A stretch of DNA of 64,000 nt from Sphingopyxis alaskensis RB2256 (GCF_000013985.1 NC_008048.1:2046001-2110000); one strand, 5' to 3'. Positions 26,905-36,429 are shown, numbered from the stretch's first letter. Notes: a model not told the origin generated them from the sequence alone. Program-made: numbers and translations.

Positions 26905-29836
26905 GTCCGCCAACCGCGGCATCGAGACGGGTCGACATCGCACCATTCAGTGCCGACGCATCGGCGAGCGTCATGCCCTCGGGCAGGATGGCAAGCGACC
27001 ATTGGCGGTCCGGCGTCAGATACTGGCGCGCGAGCCGCTGCACATCGGCGGCCGTGACGGCCGCCAAGTCGTCCTGGATCGACAGCGCCGCCGCAGTCAC
27101 GCGCGGATCGCGCGTCGCGCCTTCGAGCAGGAACATCCAATAGACATTGCCTGTCGATGCTCGCGCCACCTGCTCGCGGATCGGGCCGGCGTTGCGCGCC
27201 AATTCGTCGGCGCTGACCGGTCGTGCGACGAGGTCGGCGGCGATGTCGCGCGCAATCCCGTAAAAACGGTCGATGTCCTTTGGCGCGAGCAGACTGCCGA
27301 CGAGCAGATAGCCGCCGGTGTCGAATCCCGTTGGCCAGTGGCTGTCGACGACGGGGCCGTAGCTGGCGCCCTGTTCAGCACGTAGCCGATCGAACAGCCG
27401 GTCGTTGAAGATTGCGGCCAGCACCTCCAGCGCGCGCGCGTCGCGCGGATTGGTGCGGCCGCCGCCGGTCGGCCAGGCCGTCATCGCCGCCGCCTGCCCC
27501 TGCTCGCCGCGGTGATAGGCGATTTCGGGAACGGTGACGTGCGGCGCAAAATCGACGCGCTGGCCACCCGGTGGCGCCAGAATCGCGCGCGGCGCCAGCG
27601 CCCCAAAACTTTCGGTCAGGATTTTCCGGTAATCGACCGTTTCGAGGTCGCCGAAAATCTGCACCTCGATGGGTCCGCTGGCGAGCCTCGGTTCCCAGAA
27701 GGCCCGGAAGGCCGCAGGCGTCAGCGCCTCGATTGCCGCGCGGTCGGGCGCCGCCCAGCGCGCGTCATTGCCGGTCAGCCAGCCGCGCAAATGGCGTTCG
27801 AGTACCGCATTGGGGGTCGCGTCATTGAGCTCATAGCCGGTGAGATAGCCGATCCGCAGCCGCTCGACCGGCGCCGCATCCCAGCGCGGCAGCGCCAGCT
27901 TGGCCGCCATGAGCCGCAACTGGTCGGCAAGGTCGGCAGGGCGGCTTTCGGCGGACAGCTCGAAAGCATCGTCGTCGATCGCGAAGTTCATCTGAATCTG
28001 CCGCCCGTTGGTGAGCTGGTCGATCTCATTCTGGCCCCACGGTCCGATTCCACTCGCGACAAGCGCATAGTCGCCGGTCCACAACAGGTTCGGCGCATCG
28101 GCGGCGACGCTGCGATTGCCGGTACCGAAGCGCACATTGACGCGCACCTTGCCCGGTTCGATCTTGTTGTTCGACACCAGCGCGGTGACGCCGTTCGACA
28201 GCTCGATCCGCTCGGCGCGAAGGCCCGGCAGCGGCGCCGTCGCGACGATGGAGCCGGGCTTGCCAAGCGACGGAAGCTGCCCGAAATCGGCCTCGACCGC
28301 CGCAAGCCGTTCGTCGCGCGCGGCGACGGGAGCCTTCAGCGCGGCGAGGACGGCGCCGTTCCCGCCGGCCGATGTCGGTGTGGTCAGCACGACGCGGGTG
28401 ACCGGCGCGGAAAAGATGGCGCGGCTGATGTCGAGCATCACCTGCGGTGTCGCCGACGCCCGGATCGCCCTGAACATATCGACCTGCCCCTGCGGGCTCG
28501 TCACCGTTTCGTTGATGTCGACCGCGCGCACCATGTCGTCCGCAAGCCGCGCGCCGGGCTCGTTGCGCGCATTTTCCAACTCTTTGAGCAGAAAGGCCTC
28601 GATCTCGTTCGTCTCGCGGTCGATGTCGGCCTGCGACGGCGGGCGGCGCACCGCATCGGCGATCACCCCGCGGACATCGGCGAGCGCGGCCTTCCAGTCG
28701 CTCAACGGAACGATCGAGGCCGCGGTCACATCGGCGCTGCGACTGACATATTGCTGTTCGACGGTGGCGACGAGGTAGCTGGCGCCCGCGCGCGCGCGAT
28801 TTTCGAGCCGCCGGTTGACGAGCGCCTGTGCGATGAACTCGAGGTAAAGCCGCCGCGTATTTTCGACCGTGTCGATCCGCCTTTTCCACGGCCGGACCAT
28901 GGCGAGCGTGAGCGCGAGCGGCTGGTTCGGCTCGACAATTTCGAGCGCCGCGGGCGCCGCGGGATCGGGCTTTCCGAAATCGGGATCGGGCGGATTGGTC
29001 CCCTCCCCTTTCCAGTCGCCATAATATCTGGCGATCAGCCGCGCGAAAGTGGCGGGGTCGCCGTCGCCGACAATGACGACCACCGCGCGTTCGGGACGAT
29101 ACCAGCGATCGTGAAAGGCGCCGACGGACGCCGCGGTCGCCTTGCCCAGCGAGGCCGTTGTACCGATTGGCGAGCGATCGCCAAGCAATTGCCCCGCGAA
29201 CAGATGCGCGTTGGTCGCGTCGGCGATGCGTTTCTGCGGTCCGTCCGATTCGCGCAGCTCGGCCATGACGACTCCGCGCTCGGCCGCCACCGCCAGTTCC
29301 GAAATACGCGGCGCACGGATCATGCCCGCAAGCAATTTCATGCTTTCGTCAAGATTCGCGGGCGTCACGCTGGGAAGGTCGAGCTGGTAGACGGTCTGCG
29401 TCGGCGTCGTCTGGGCGTTCGAATCGCTGCCGAAGGTTACGCCGAAGCGCTGCCAGATACGTTTTGCCTCGCCATCGGGGATGTGCTCCGAGCCGCGAAA
29501 GGTCAGATGTTCGAGCAGATGGGCGTAGCCTCGCTCATCGTCGGTCTCGAACATCGAACCGACATCCATCCGCACGCGGATCGACACCTGCCCCGGCGGC
29601 ACGCCGTTATTGCGCACGGCATAGCGCAGGCCATTGGGGAGGATGCCGAACTGCCACGCCGTATCGCGTGGAATGTCACTGCCAACATAAAGCCAGTCGC
29701 TGTTCCCCGCTTGCTTCGCGGTCGCGACCTCGTGCTGGGCGCGCGCGGCGAGCGGCGCCAGCAGCAGTGCGGCGAGGGCGCCGACAAGCATGGAACGGGC
29801 AAAACGAAGGGGCGCGCGCGCTGGATCAGACGACAT
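26900..29836 (-). CDS. Secreted M16-family zinc metallopeptidase
   Basis: 978 residues with signal peptide (cleavage after AARAQ, about 34). Two tandem M16 modules: the first has the inverted zinc motif HLLEH (His106, Glu109, His110) and the distal Glu in ERGVVMAELRE; the second, from about 530, lacks the motif and is the usual inactive half. It is a periplasmic pitrilysin-like peptidase degrading peptides. Single-chain double-module architecture and length match proteobacterial zinc proteases. Divergent from the nitrilase-family gene. Confidence 0.88.
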   Translation of the reverse strand: MSSDPARAPLRFARSMLVGALAALLLAPLAARAQHEVATAKQAGNSDWLYVGSDIPRDTAWQFGILPNGLRYAVRNNGVPPGQVSIRVRMDVGSMFETDDERGYAHLLEHLTFRGSEHIPDGEAKRIWQRFGVTFGSDSNAQTTPTQTVYQLDLPSVTPANLDESMKLLAGMIRAPRISELAVAAERGVVMAELRESDGPQKRIADATNAHLFAGQLLGDRSPIGTTASLGKATAASVGAFHDRWYRPERAVVVIVGDGDPATFARLIARYYGDWKGEGTNPPDPDFGKPDPAAPAALEIVEPNQPLALTLAMVRPWKRRIDTVENTRRLYLEFIAQALVNRRLENRARAGASYLVATVEQQYVSRSADVTAASIVPLSDWKAALADVRGVIADAVRRPPSQADIDRETNEIEAFLLKELENARNEPGARLADDMVRAVDINETVTSPQGQVDMFRAIRASATPQVMLDISRAIFSAPVTRVVLTTPTSAGGNGAVLAALKAPVAARDERLAAVEADFGQLPSLGKPGSIVATAPLPGLRAERIELSNGVTALVSNNKIEPGKVRVNVRFGTGNRSVAADAPNLLWTGDYALVASGIGPWGQNEIDQLTNGRQIQMNFAIDDDAFELSAESRPADLADQLRLMAAKLALPRWDAAPVERLRIGYLTGYELNDATPNAVLERHLRGWLTGNDARWAAPDRAAIEALTPAAFRAFWEPRLASGPIEVQIFGDLETVDYRKILTESFGALAPRAILAPPGGQRVDFAPHVTVPEIAYHRGEQGQAAAMTAWPTGGGRTNPRDARALEVLAAIFNDRLFDRLRAEQGASYGPVVDSHWPTGFDTGGYLLVGSLLAPKDIDRFYGIARDIAADLVARPVSADELARNAGPIREQVARASTGNVYWMFLLEGATRDPRVTAAALSIQDDLAAVTAADVQRLARQYLTPDRQWSLAILPEGMTLADASALNGAMSTRLDAAVGGR

Positions 29837-29919
29837 TGGGCTATCTTATCGCCTTCGAACCTTGCTGGCCACTGAACTGTCGGCTTGTCGGCAGTGGCGC
29901 ATGGCATTAGCCAGACGAT

Positions 29920-30780
29920 ATGACCGGCCCCGATGACGACCCGCTCGCTGCGCTTGTCCAGATGACCAGCGGGATTGACCCGGCCGCCAATCTGGCGGTG
30001 ATCGACCGCGCGATGGGCGAAGCGGCGGCGCATGGCGCGGCGATGGCCTTTCTACCCGAAATGTCGTTGTTGCTCGACCGCGATCGCGCGCGTTCGGCGG
30101 CGCATATCGCAACCGAAGCACAAAGCCCGTGGCCGTCGGCGTTGCAGGAGATGGCGCGGCGGCATGCCATATGGCTGCATTCGGGGTCGATGCCGCTGCT
30201 CGCCGACGATGGCCAACGGCGCGTCAACCGCAGCCATGTCATCGCCGCCGATGGCAGAATCCGCGCGCGGTACGACAAGATCCACATGTTCGACGTGCAG
30301 CTGCCATCGGGCGAGAATTGGCAGGAATCGGCGGCTTATGCGGGGGGCGACGCGCTCTGCATCGTCGATACGCCGCTCGGCCGGCTGGGCCTTAGCATCT
30401 GTTACGACCTGCGCTTTCCCGAACTCTATCGCGCGCTTGTCGACAGCGGCGCGACGCTGATCGCGATCCCCGCCGCCTTCACCGTGCCGACGGGCGAGGC
30501 GCATTGGCACGTCCTGCTCCGCGCGCGTGCGATCGAAACCGCATGCCATGTCGTTGCCGCGGCGCAATGCGGCCAGCACACCGACGGCCGCACAACCTAT
30601 GGACACAGCCTGGCGGTCGATCCGTGGGGTGCGATCCTCGCCGATGCCGCGCGGAGCGATGAAGCGAATCAGAAGGGTTATTCGCTGACGATCGTGCCGA
30701 TCGACGCGACCGCGGCAACCAGGGCGCGCGCGGCAATTCCGCTGAGCCGGTCGCGCGCGATTCGCCGCATCGACCTTTAG
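29920..30780 (+). CDS. Carbon-nitrogen hydrolase (Nit-type amidase)
   Basis: 286 residues of the nitrilase superfamily. Catalytic Glu47 (AFLPEMSL), Lys120 (RYDKIHMFD) and Cys161 (SICYDLRFPELY) are all present. The KIHMFDV and CYDLRFPE segments are those of the Nit1/Nit2 branch, which hydrolyses deaminated glutathione or omega-amides such as 2-oxoglutaramate, acting as metabolite repair. Which of the two cannot be settled from sequence. Stands alone. Confidence 0.85.
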   Translation: MTGPDDDPLAALVQMTSGIDPAANLAVIDRAMGEAAAHGAAMAFLPEMSLLLDRDRARSAAHIATEAQSPWPSALQEMARRHAIWLHSGSMPLLADDGQRRVNRSHVIAADGRIRARYDKIHMFDVQLPSGENWQESAAYAGGDALCIVDTPLGRLGLSICYDLRFPELYRALVDSGATLIAIPAAFTVPTGEAHWHVLLRARAIETACHVVAAAQCGQHTDGRTTYGHSLAVDPWGAILADAARSDEANQKGYSLTIVPIDATAATRARAAIPLSRSRAIRRIDL

Positions 30781-30803
30781 GGCGGATTGGCATTATTTCG
30801 CCC

Positions 30804-30879
30804 GTCATTGCGGCGAAGGGCGGAATCTCACCCTCGCAATCTGACGCAGCGTCGATATTCCCGCCTTCGCCGGAATGAA
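30804..30879. repeat. Inverted repeat of the CCGGCGAAGG class
   Basis: Arms CATTGCGGCGAAGGGCGGAAT-like (about 30806-30826) and its near complement at 30857-30877, three mismatches in 21, around a 30 nt loop. Related to the palindrome at 10137. Confidence 0.65.
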
Positions 30880-30967
30880 GGGCGCGCCGAGGGTCACGTT
30901 CAACCAGAACCGCAGAAGTTCCAAATATCTCCGACACCGGGGTTGAACCCACCGGCTCCGCAGCGTC

Positions 30968-31059
30968 GTCATTGCGAGGAGCGTAGCGACGAAGCAATCT
31001 CCAGCCGCCGTACAAAATGCTACGAAAGCTGGAGATTGCTTCGCTGCGCTCGCAATGAC
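30968..31059. repeat. Inverted repeat GTCATTGCGAGGAGCG...
   Basis: Left arm starts GTCATTGCGAGGAGCG and ends GCAATCTCCAG (30968-31004); right arm CTGGAGATTGCTTCGC...CAATGAC (31029-31059). This palindrome type, beginning GTCATTGCGAG and containing AAGCAATCTCCAG, is a common dispersed repeat in alphaproteobacteria. Confidence 0.85.
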
Positions 31060-31096
31060 GCCTACGGCTACGAGCGCGGAATGCTCGCCAATGCAC

Positions 31097-31127
31097 AAAG
31101 GGCCCCGAGCGATGCTCGGGGCCCTTT
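31097..31127. terminator. Strong terminator of the small membrane protein gene
   Basis: Perfect 14 bp stem AAAGGGCCCCGAGC-GAT-GCTCGGGGCCCTTT, 25 nt after the stop of the minus-strand gene at 31152. A/T runs on both sides make it bidirectional. Confidence 0.85.
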
Positions 31128-31151
31128 GGTATCTGTAGCGATCAGCCGATC

Positions 31152-31382
31152 TTACGGGCTGGTCGGTTCATCGTCGTCGTTGTCCGACGCGATGATGATG
31201 CCGCCGATGACAGCCGCGAGAGCGAGAACAGCGATGATCCAGCTCGTGCTGCCTTCCAGTTCGCTCTGGCCATCAACGGCCGAAGCAGCGCGTGCCGCGG
31301 GAGCAGCCGACGCGGCAACAGGCGCCGCAATCATCGAGGTGGCTGCGAGGGAGATCGCAGCTTTCTTAAGCAGGTTCATCAT
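31152..31382 (-). CDS. Small exported/membrane protein, unknown function
   Basis: 76 residues. An N-terminal signal-like helix (MMNLLKKAAISLAATSMIAAPVAASAAP), a short polar stretch (SAVDGQSELEGS), one transmembrane helix (TSWIIAVLALAAVIGGIIIA) and an acidic end DNDDDEPTSP. A GGACGGAG ribosome site precedes the double ATG. Own strong terminator, and an AT-rich upstream region (31383-31549), suggest high expression. Similar small proteins are common in sphingomonads; function unknown to me. Confidence 0.75.
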   Translation of the reverse strand: MMNLLKKAAISLAATSMIAAPVAASAAPAARAASAVDGQSELEGSTSWIIAVLALAAVIGGIIIASDNDDDEPTSP

Positions 31383-31549
31383 TTTCTCCGTCCACTGGAT
31401 AGTCTTGTCGAATCACACCGTGAAGTTCGTCCCCGGTCTGCTTCTGCCCGGCCTTCTTACGCACGGGCTTCGGCAATTGCAACGACGTTTTGCCCTACCC
31501 CCTGAAATCTTAGTAAATTATAAACAGATGAAAACTTGTTGCCGGTTTC

Positions 31550-32347
31550 TCACCCACGCCGCACCCGCTCAAAGGCCTCGCTGGTCACCGGATAGCCCAG
31601 ATGATCGGGAATGCACAGATGGGACCGACCATCGCGATCCTCGATCCACGGCGTGATCAGTTCGACCGGATATGCACATGAATGCGCCGAAAAGCTCGGG
31701 AAGTCGGGCGCCTGCGCCAGCCGTTCGAGATTGCGGCGCGTCGGGAAGATGACCGACACCTCGCCGCGGTCGGCCATCGCCAGCGTCGCCGCGGCGCTCG
31801 CCCAGAAAATATGGCTGTGTTCGGCCTCCTCGACGGTGAGTTCGTGGCTGTGCGGCGGGGCGGCGACGGCATAGAAGCGCGTGTCGAAGGTGCGTGCTTC
31901 CTTGAAATTGGGGCACCAGCGCGCGAAAGGAACGAGCGATTCCAATGCGATTCGCTCATCGCGCGCCGCCAGTATGTCGGACAGCAACGTCCCGCCGAGC
32001 AGGGCGCGGCGCACCTCGGCGACCTCCGTTTCGGCAAGGCCGGGCCAGCCGACCGCGAGCCCCGTTTCCTCCAGCGTCTCGCGGAGCGCCGCAACGCGCG
32101 CGGCGCCGTCTGCCGGATCGATGCCTGCTCCGTGGCGGCGCGCGACCTCATGGTCGTCGGGATCGACACGGCCACCGGGAAATACGACCGCCCCCGCCGC
32201 GAAAGCCATGTTCGCCGATCGCTTGACCATCAAAATCTCGTCGGGGCCGCCGCCTTCGGACGGTCGCATGATAACCAGCGTCGCGGCGGGAATAGCGCCG
32301 TCGGGCAGCATCGCCTCGGGCGCGGACGGCAAAACGGCATCGCTCAT
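31550..32347 (-). CDS. Nudix hydrolase, NUDT19-like
   Basis: 265 residues from the ATG at 32347 (MSDAVLPSAPEAML); a start ten codons earlier is possible. The Nudix box is split: FPGGRVDPDDHE then about 18 residues then RVAALRETLEETGLAVG, the expanded arrangement of NUDT19/RP2-type CoA and nucleotide diphosphatases. Likely hydrolyses a CoA ester or nucleoside diphosphate derivative. Substrate not deducible. Confidence 0.8.
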   Translation of the reverse strand: MSDAVLPSAPEAMLPDGAIPAATLVIMRPSEGGGPDEILMVKRSANMAFAAGAVVFPGGRVDPDDHEVARRHGAGIDPADGAARVAALRETLEETGLAVGWPGLAETEVAEVRRALLGGTLLSDILAARDERIALESLVPFARWCPNFKEARTFDTRFYAVAAPPHSHELTVEEAEHSHIFWASAAATLAMADRGEVSVIFPTRRNLERLAQAPDFPSFSAHSCAYPVELITPWIEDRDGRSHLCIPDHLGYPVTSEAFERVRRG

Positions 32348-32458
32348 GGCCCAAGGCGATAACCGCGCCACGCCCACTTGTCATCCCGCCATTGCGGCTG
32401 CCCGGCCAAGGGTGCAAGATGCGGCCCGGCGCAACACCATGGGCGGGGGAGCGGGCCA

Positions 32459-33094
32459 TTGGGAATCGTCGAGATTTTGGGTGTCGCGGGCAGCCTGAGC
32501 CTGCTCGCCGGATGGCGGCTCTACCTCACCATCCTGGCGACCGGGGTCGCGATGCATTTCGGCTGGCTGCCGCTCCCCGAACATCTGGCGGCGCTGCAGG
32601 TGCTCGCAAACCCGTGGGTGCTCGGCGTCGCCGCGGTCGGCACGATCGCGGAGTTCCTGGCCGACAAGATCGCCTGGGTCGATTCAGCATGGGACACGGT
32701 CCACAGTATCATCCGCCCGCTGGGCGGCGCGCTGCTCGCGCTCGCGCTGGTCGACGCTTCGGACCCGGCGTGGCAGGTGATCGCCTTCCTGCTGGGCGGC
32801 GGCGGCGCGCTGCTGAGCCACGGCGCCAAGGCGACGACGCGCGCGGTCGTCAACGTCAGCCCCGAACCGGTGAGCAACGCGGTCGTGTCGACCGGCGAGG
32901 ATGTCGCGACGGGCGGCCTGCTTGCGCTCGCCATTGCTTTTCCGCCGTTCGCAATCGTCATCGCAATCCTGCTCGCCGCCGGCGCGGCAATGGTCATCGT
33001 CGCGCTGCGCCGCCTGCTCCGCAACGTCAAGGCGACGCTCAGGAAGGCGATGGGCGACGAACCGCCCCGCACAGACCCACTGCCGCCGACCTGA
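32459..33094 (+). CDS. DUF4126-family membrane protein
   Basis: 211 residues with about five hydrophobic segments: GVAGSLSLLAGWRLYLTIL at the start, NPWVLGVAAVGTIAEFLADKI, and a last long helix before a basic C-terminus. The start is TTG at 32459, preceded by a GGGGGAG site at 32446-32452; the upstream ATG frame is poor. Family function unknown. Converges on the flavoprotein gene with 3 nt between the stops. Confidence 0.78.
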   Translation: MGIVEILGVAGSLSLLAGWRLYLTILATGVAMHFGWLPLPEHLAALQVLANPWVLGVAAVGTIAEFLADKIAWVDSAWDTVHSIIRPLGGALLALALVDASDPAWQVIAFLLGGGGALLSHGAKATTRAVVNVSPEPVSNAVVSTGEDVATGGLLALAIAFPPFAIVIAILLAAGAAMVIVALRRLLRNVKATLRKAMGDEPPRTDPLPPT

Positions 33095-33097
33095 GGA

Positions 33098-34321
33098 TCA
33101 GGCCGGCAACAGCGCCTTCAGCGGGGTTCCGGTATCGGCAAGCTGCTCCGCCGTGGCGCGAAGCCCGGCGGTGACGATCATCCGCCCCTGGACATAATCC
33201 TTCGTCGCATTGACGCAGTCGATGGCGATCACCCTGCCCGCCTTGAGGTAGACGACCGAGAAGCTGCGCGTCGCCGGATCGCCGCGCAGCACCGCCTGAT
33301 CGTGGCCGGTCGAAAGCCCCGCGGTCTGAAGCTTCAGATCATATTGGTTCGACCAGAACCAGGGGATCGCATGATAGGGCGCCTCGTCGCCGACGATGCC
33401 CCTGGCGACGACATTCGCCTGGTCGTTGGCATTCTGGACCGATTCGAGGCGGATCACCGCGCCTCCGGCAAAATCATTGGCGTGCGCGGCGCAGTCGCCG
33501 ATCGCATAGATGTCGGGCAGGCTCGTCCTGCACAAACGGTCGACGAGCACGCCGTTGCCGCCCTCGGCGCCCGCCGCGATCAGCGGTTCGACCGCGGGGA
33601 CGATGCCGATGCCGACGATGACGAGGTCGGCGGGGATCACCGCACCGACCGCCAGCCGCACCCCGGTGGCGTGCGTGTCGCCCTCGATCGCCTCGACGCA
33701 CACGCCGAGCCGCAGGTCGACGCCATGGTCGCGATGCTCCTTTTCGAAAAAGCGCGACAGCTCCTCGCCCGCGACGCGCGCAAGAACACGGTCGAGCGCC
33801 TCCAGCAGCACGACCTTCTTGCCCGCCTTGCGGAGCACCGCCGCCGCCTCCAGCCCGATATAGCCGCCGCCGATGACGACAATCTGGCCAGCGGTTTCGG
33901 ACGCCGCCTTCATCGCATCGGCGTCAGCGCGCGTGCGCACGCCCTGCACGCCGGGCAGGTCGCCGCCGGGGATGGGCAGCATCCGCGGGCTCCCGCCGGT
34001 GGCCCAGACGAGCTTGCCATAGCCGACCGTCTGTCCGTCGTCGGTGGTGACGCTGTGCGCGGCGGGATCGACCGCCATGACGCGCTGACCGAGCAGCATC
34101 GTCACCGCGCGCTCGTCCCAATATCTGGCGGGGCGCAGCAGGATGCGCTCGAAGTCCTTATCGCCCGCAAAATATTCCTTCGACAAGGGCGGGCGTTCGT
34201 ATGGCAGATCGGGTTCGTCGCCGATGATCGCGATCGATCCGGCGAACTTCTGCGTACGCAGCGCCACCGCCACCTGCGCGCCGCCGTGTCCGGCGCCCAC
34301 GATCACCACGTCGAATTGCAT
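33098..34321 (-). CDS. FAD-dependent NAD(P)H:ferredoxin reductase-like protein
   Basis: 407 residues. Two Rossmann folds: FAD loop [17 protein letters not shown] (residues 4-20) and NAD(P)H loop [13 protein letters not shown] (about 148-160), then IYAIGDCA, the second FAD motif, and a C-terminal dimer domain. The [11 protein letters not shown] segment is typical of rubredoxin/ferredoxin reductases of P450 and dioxygenase systems (rhodocoxin or putidaredoxin reductase type). No partner oxygenase or ferredoxin is adjacent. Start ATG at 34321; the upstream frame is not supported. Confidence 0.88.
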   Translation of the reverse strand: MQFDVVIVGAGHGGAQVAVALRTQKFAGSIAIIGDEPDLPYERPPLSKEYFAGDKDFERILLRPARYWDERAVTMLLGQRVMAVDPAAHSVTTDDGQTVGYGKLVWATGGSPRMLPIPGGDLPGVQGVRTRADADAMKAASETAGQIVVIGGGYIGLEAAAVLRKAGKKVVLLEALDRVLARVAGEELSRFFEKEHRDHGVDLRLGVCVEAIEGDTHATGVRLAVGAVIPADLVIVGIGIVPAVEPLIAAGAEGGNGVLVDRLCRTSLPDIYAIGDCAAHANDFAGGAVIRLESVQNANDQANVVARGIVGDEAPYHAIPWFWSNQYDLKLQTAGLSTGHDQAVLRGDPATRSFSVVYLKAGRVIAIDCVNATKDYVQGRMIVTAGLRATAEQLADTGTPLKALLPA

Positions 34322-34428
34322 CGCCTGTCTCTCCCGCCATTCGTCAGCGCGGCCGTTACACACGCGGCCGGGCGGGGCAAGCCGCCCTCGCCTCCTTCCG
34401 GCGAAAGAAAAAGTTGAACGCGCCGTGA

Positions 34429-34683
34429 TCAGCCCGCGAGGCGGAGCGGTGGATCGACGGCCGCCGCTTCGGATCGCAGGACCGCAACACCCTCGCCGAG
34501 CTTGGCGGCGATGACGGCGGCCTGCGCGCCGTCCAGACCGGCGACGACGACCTCGATGGCTATATGCGTCGGCAGGAGGTTCATCGTGATCGCGGCGGGC
34601 ACGAGCGCGCGCTGCGCGAAAACATTGGCAACGCGCGGCAGCGCCTGCGGGTCGGGCGTCGCGTCGATTTCAAAGCGGTACAC
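34429..34683 (-). CDS. ACT-like small protein downstream of amino-acid dehydrogenase
   Basis: 84 residues starting with GTG at 34683 ([23 protein letters not shown]). The beta-alpha-beta-beta pattern, with [18 protein letters not shown] and [22 protein letters not shown], looks like an ACT domain as found in acetolactate synthase small subunits. It begins 11 nt after the stop of the leucine/phenylalanine-type dehydrogenase, so the two are co-transcribed. It could sense an amino acid. The reading frame stays open far upstream, but that part is antisense-like composition inside the dehydrogenase gene. Confidence 0.65.
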   Translation of the reverse strand: MYRFEIDATPDPQALPRVANVFAQRALVPAAITMNLLPTHIAIEVVVAGLDGAQAAVIAAKLGEGVAVLRSEAAAVDPPLRLAG

Positions 34684-34694
34684 GGCGCGGGCCC

Positions 34695-35747
34695 TCAGGC
34701 CGCCACGCGCTTGGCGCCCGCGATCACCTCTTCGGCCATTTCGTCGGCGACGAATGCAGGGGAGCGTCCCTCGCGCGCCGCGCGTTCGAGCAGCGCGCCG
34801 ACGCGCGGGCCGATTTCGGCGACGCGCAATTCGACGTCGCGGACGTCCTCGCCCAGATATTCGGCCGAAACGTTGATGATGCCGCCCGCGTTGACAACAT
34901 AGTCGGGCGCATAGACGATCCCGCGATCGCGCAGCTGCGCGGCGACGTCGGGGCTCGCCAGCTGGTTGTTCGCCGCGCCGCACACGATCTTCGCCTTCAG
35001 CCTCGCCGCCGTGTCGCGGTCGAGCGCGCCGCCGAGCGCACAGGGCGCGAAGATGTCAGCTTCGACCGAAGCGATTTCGGATACGTCGACGACCTGCGCG
35101 CCGAGCACGGCCTTCAGCCGGTCGCGGCGCACCGGGCTGACATCGGCGATCACCAGCCGCGCACCCGCATCGGCGAGGCGGCGGCACAGATCGGCGCCGA
35201 CATTGCCCGTGCCCTGCACCGCGACAGTCAGGCCATCAAGGCTTTTGCCCAGCGCGAACTCGGCGGCGACCGTCATCGCATCGAATACCCCCTGGGCGGT
35301 CCAGGGCGACGGATCGCCTCCCGCGCGTCCCTCGGCCGACGGCAAGCCCGCGACATGGCGCGACGTCTGCGCGACCTCCTGCATATCCGCAACGCTCGTC
35401 CCGACATCCTCAGCAGTGACATAAAGCCCGCCCAGCTCCTCGACCGCGCGGCCAAAGGCGCGGAACAGCGCGACGCGATCCCATTCGCCCTCGGGCCGCC
35501 GCAGCACCGCCTTCGCACCGCCCAGCGGCAAGCCGGCAAGCGCGTTCTTGTAACTCATCCCCTCGGCCAGCCGCACCGCGTCGGCGAGCGCATGGCTCGC
35601 GTCGGGGTAGGACCAGAGGCGACAGCCGCCGGCGCCCGGCCCCAGCGCGGTCGAGTGAATCGCGATAAACCCGTCGAGCCCGGCTTCGAGATCATAGAGG
35701 CGCACGCATTCGAGTGGCGGGGCCAGGCGGGCAAGACGGACGACCAT
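34695..35747 (-). CDS. Glu/Leu/Phe/Val-family amino acid dehydrogenase
   Basis: 350 residues. NAD-dependent oxidative deamination of a branched-chain or aromatic amino acid. The active-site Lys is in KNALAGLPLGGAKAVL, the dinucleotide fold in VAVQGTGNVGADL, and the C-terminal motif is YVVNAGGIINV. The start is the ATG at 35747, seven bases after AAGGAGA; the ATG at 35753 is too close to that site. Divergent from an Lrp-family regulator with a palindrome between them, so amino-acid-responsive control is likely. Substrate (Leu versus Phe) undecided. Confidence 0.88.
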   Translation of the reverse strand: MVVRLARLAPPLECVRLYDLEAGLDGFIAIHSTALGPGAGGCRLWSYPDASHALADAVRLAEGMSYKNALAGLPLGGAKAVLRRPEGEWDRVALFRAFGRAVEELGGLYVTAEDVGTSVADMQEVAQTSRHVAGLPSAEGRAGGDPSPWTAQGVFDAMTVAAEFALGKSLDGLTVAVQGTGNVGADLCRRLADAGARLVIADVSPVRRDRLKAVLGAQVVDVSEIASVEADIFAPCALGGALDRDTAARLKAKIVCGAANNQLASPDVAAQLRDRGIVYAPDYVVNAGGIINVSAEYLGEDVRDVELRVAEIGPRVGALLERAAREGRSPAFVADEMAEEVIAGAKRVAA

Positions 35748-35760
35748 GAACATTCTCCTT

Positions 35761-35788
35761 GAACGATGCGTCGCTTATCGCATCGTTC
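35761..35788. promoter_or_regulatory. Candidate Lrp-type operator
   Basis: Perfect inverted repeat GAACGATGCG-N8-CGCATCGTTC between the divergent dehydrogenase and Lrp genes. A further half-like GATCGCATC follows at about 35803. Its position and symmetry fit an autoregulatory operator. Confidence 0.6.
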
Positions 35789-35871
35789 GGCAGGGCGTTC
35801 TTGATCGCATCTTTATTGTTCGCCGGATTTTCGGGATATTATGTTCGCTCATTGCCTGATAAAGGAAACAG

Positions 35872-36342
35872 ATGGCCGATCTTGATCCCTTTGAGATAAA
35901 AATCCTCCGCGAATTGCAGCGCGACGCCAATCAGACGACGGCCGAGATCGCCGAGCGCGTCGGCCTGTCGGTGTCGCCCTGCTGGCGCCGCATCGACCGG
36001 CTCGAACGCGATGGCTTCATCAGGAAACGCGTCGCGATCGTCGATCGCCGCAAGGTCGGACTCAACGCGCACGTCTTTGCGCAGGTCAGGCTCAACGCGC
36101 ACGGCCGGGCCAACCTCGACGAGTTCAGCGCAGCGATCCGGGGTTTTCCCGAAGTGCTCGACGCCTATGTGCTGATGGGCACGACCGATTTCATGCTGCG
36201 CATCGTCGCCCGCGACATCGACGCCTATGAACGCTTTTTCTTCGACCAGCTGAGCAAGCTGCCCGGCATCCAGGAAATCAACTCGACCGTCGCGCTCTCG
36301 GAAATCAAGTCGACGACCGAACTGCCGCTGGGTATCGAATGA
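35872..36342 (+). CDS. Lrp/AsnC-family transcriptional regulator
   Basis: 156 residues. An N-terminal winged helix-turn-helix (LDPFEIKILRELQRDANQTTAEIAERVGLSVSPCWRRIDRLE, residues 4-45) and a C-terminal RAM/ACT effector domain with GTTDFMLRIVARD. Probably regulates the divergent amino-acid dehydrogenase operon in response to its amino acid; this rests on position and the palindrome between them. AGGAAACAG ribosome site precedes the ATG. Confidence 0.92.
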   Translation: MADLDPFEIKILRELQRDANQTTAEIAERVGLSVSPCWRRIDRLERDGFIRKRVAIVDRRKVGLNAHVFAQVRLNAHGRANLDEFSAAIRGFPEVLDAYVLMGTTDFMLRIVARDIDAYERFFFDQLSKLPGIQEINSTVALSEIKSTTELPLGIE

Positions 36343-36429
36343 CTGCTTGCCGGAAACTTGCGGGAGAACGCCTGCCTTGGCCTGCTCCCGGTGTGGTGGA
36401 CACCGATAGGGGGAATGAAGCGCAGGCAA

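Larger units (their letters stand above)
30781..31151. other. Gene-free region filled with palindromic repeats
   Basis: 371 bp between the amidase and a small membrane protein gene. It holds two different dispersed inverted repeats (30804-30879 and 30968-31059) and a strong terminator (31097-31127). Nothing coding is supported. Confidence 0.7.

Noticed and set aside
34684..34983. Upstream extension of the ACT-like gene frame into the dehydrogenase gene
   Set aside because: Arg-rich out-of-frame reading of the dehydrogenase; the GTG at 34683 gives a compact domain.
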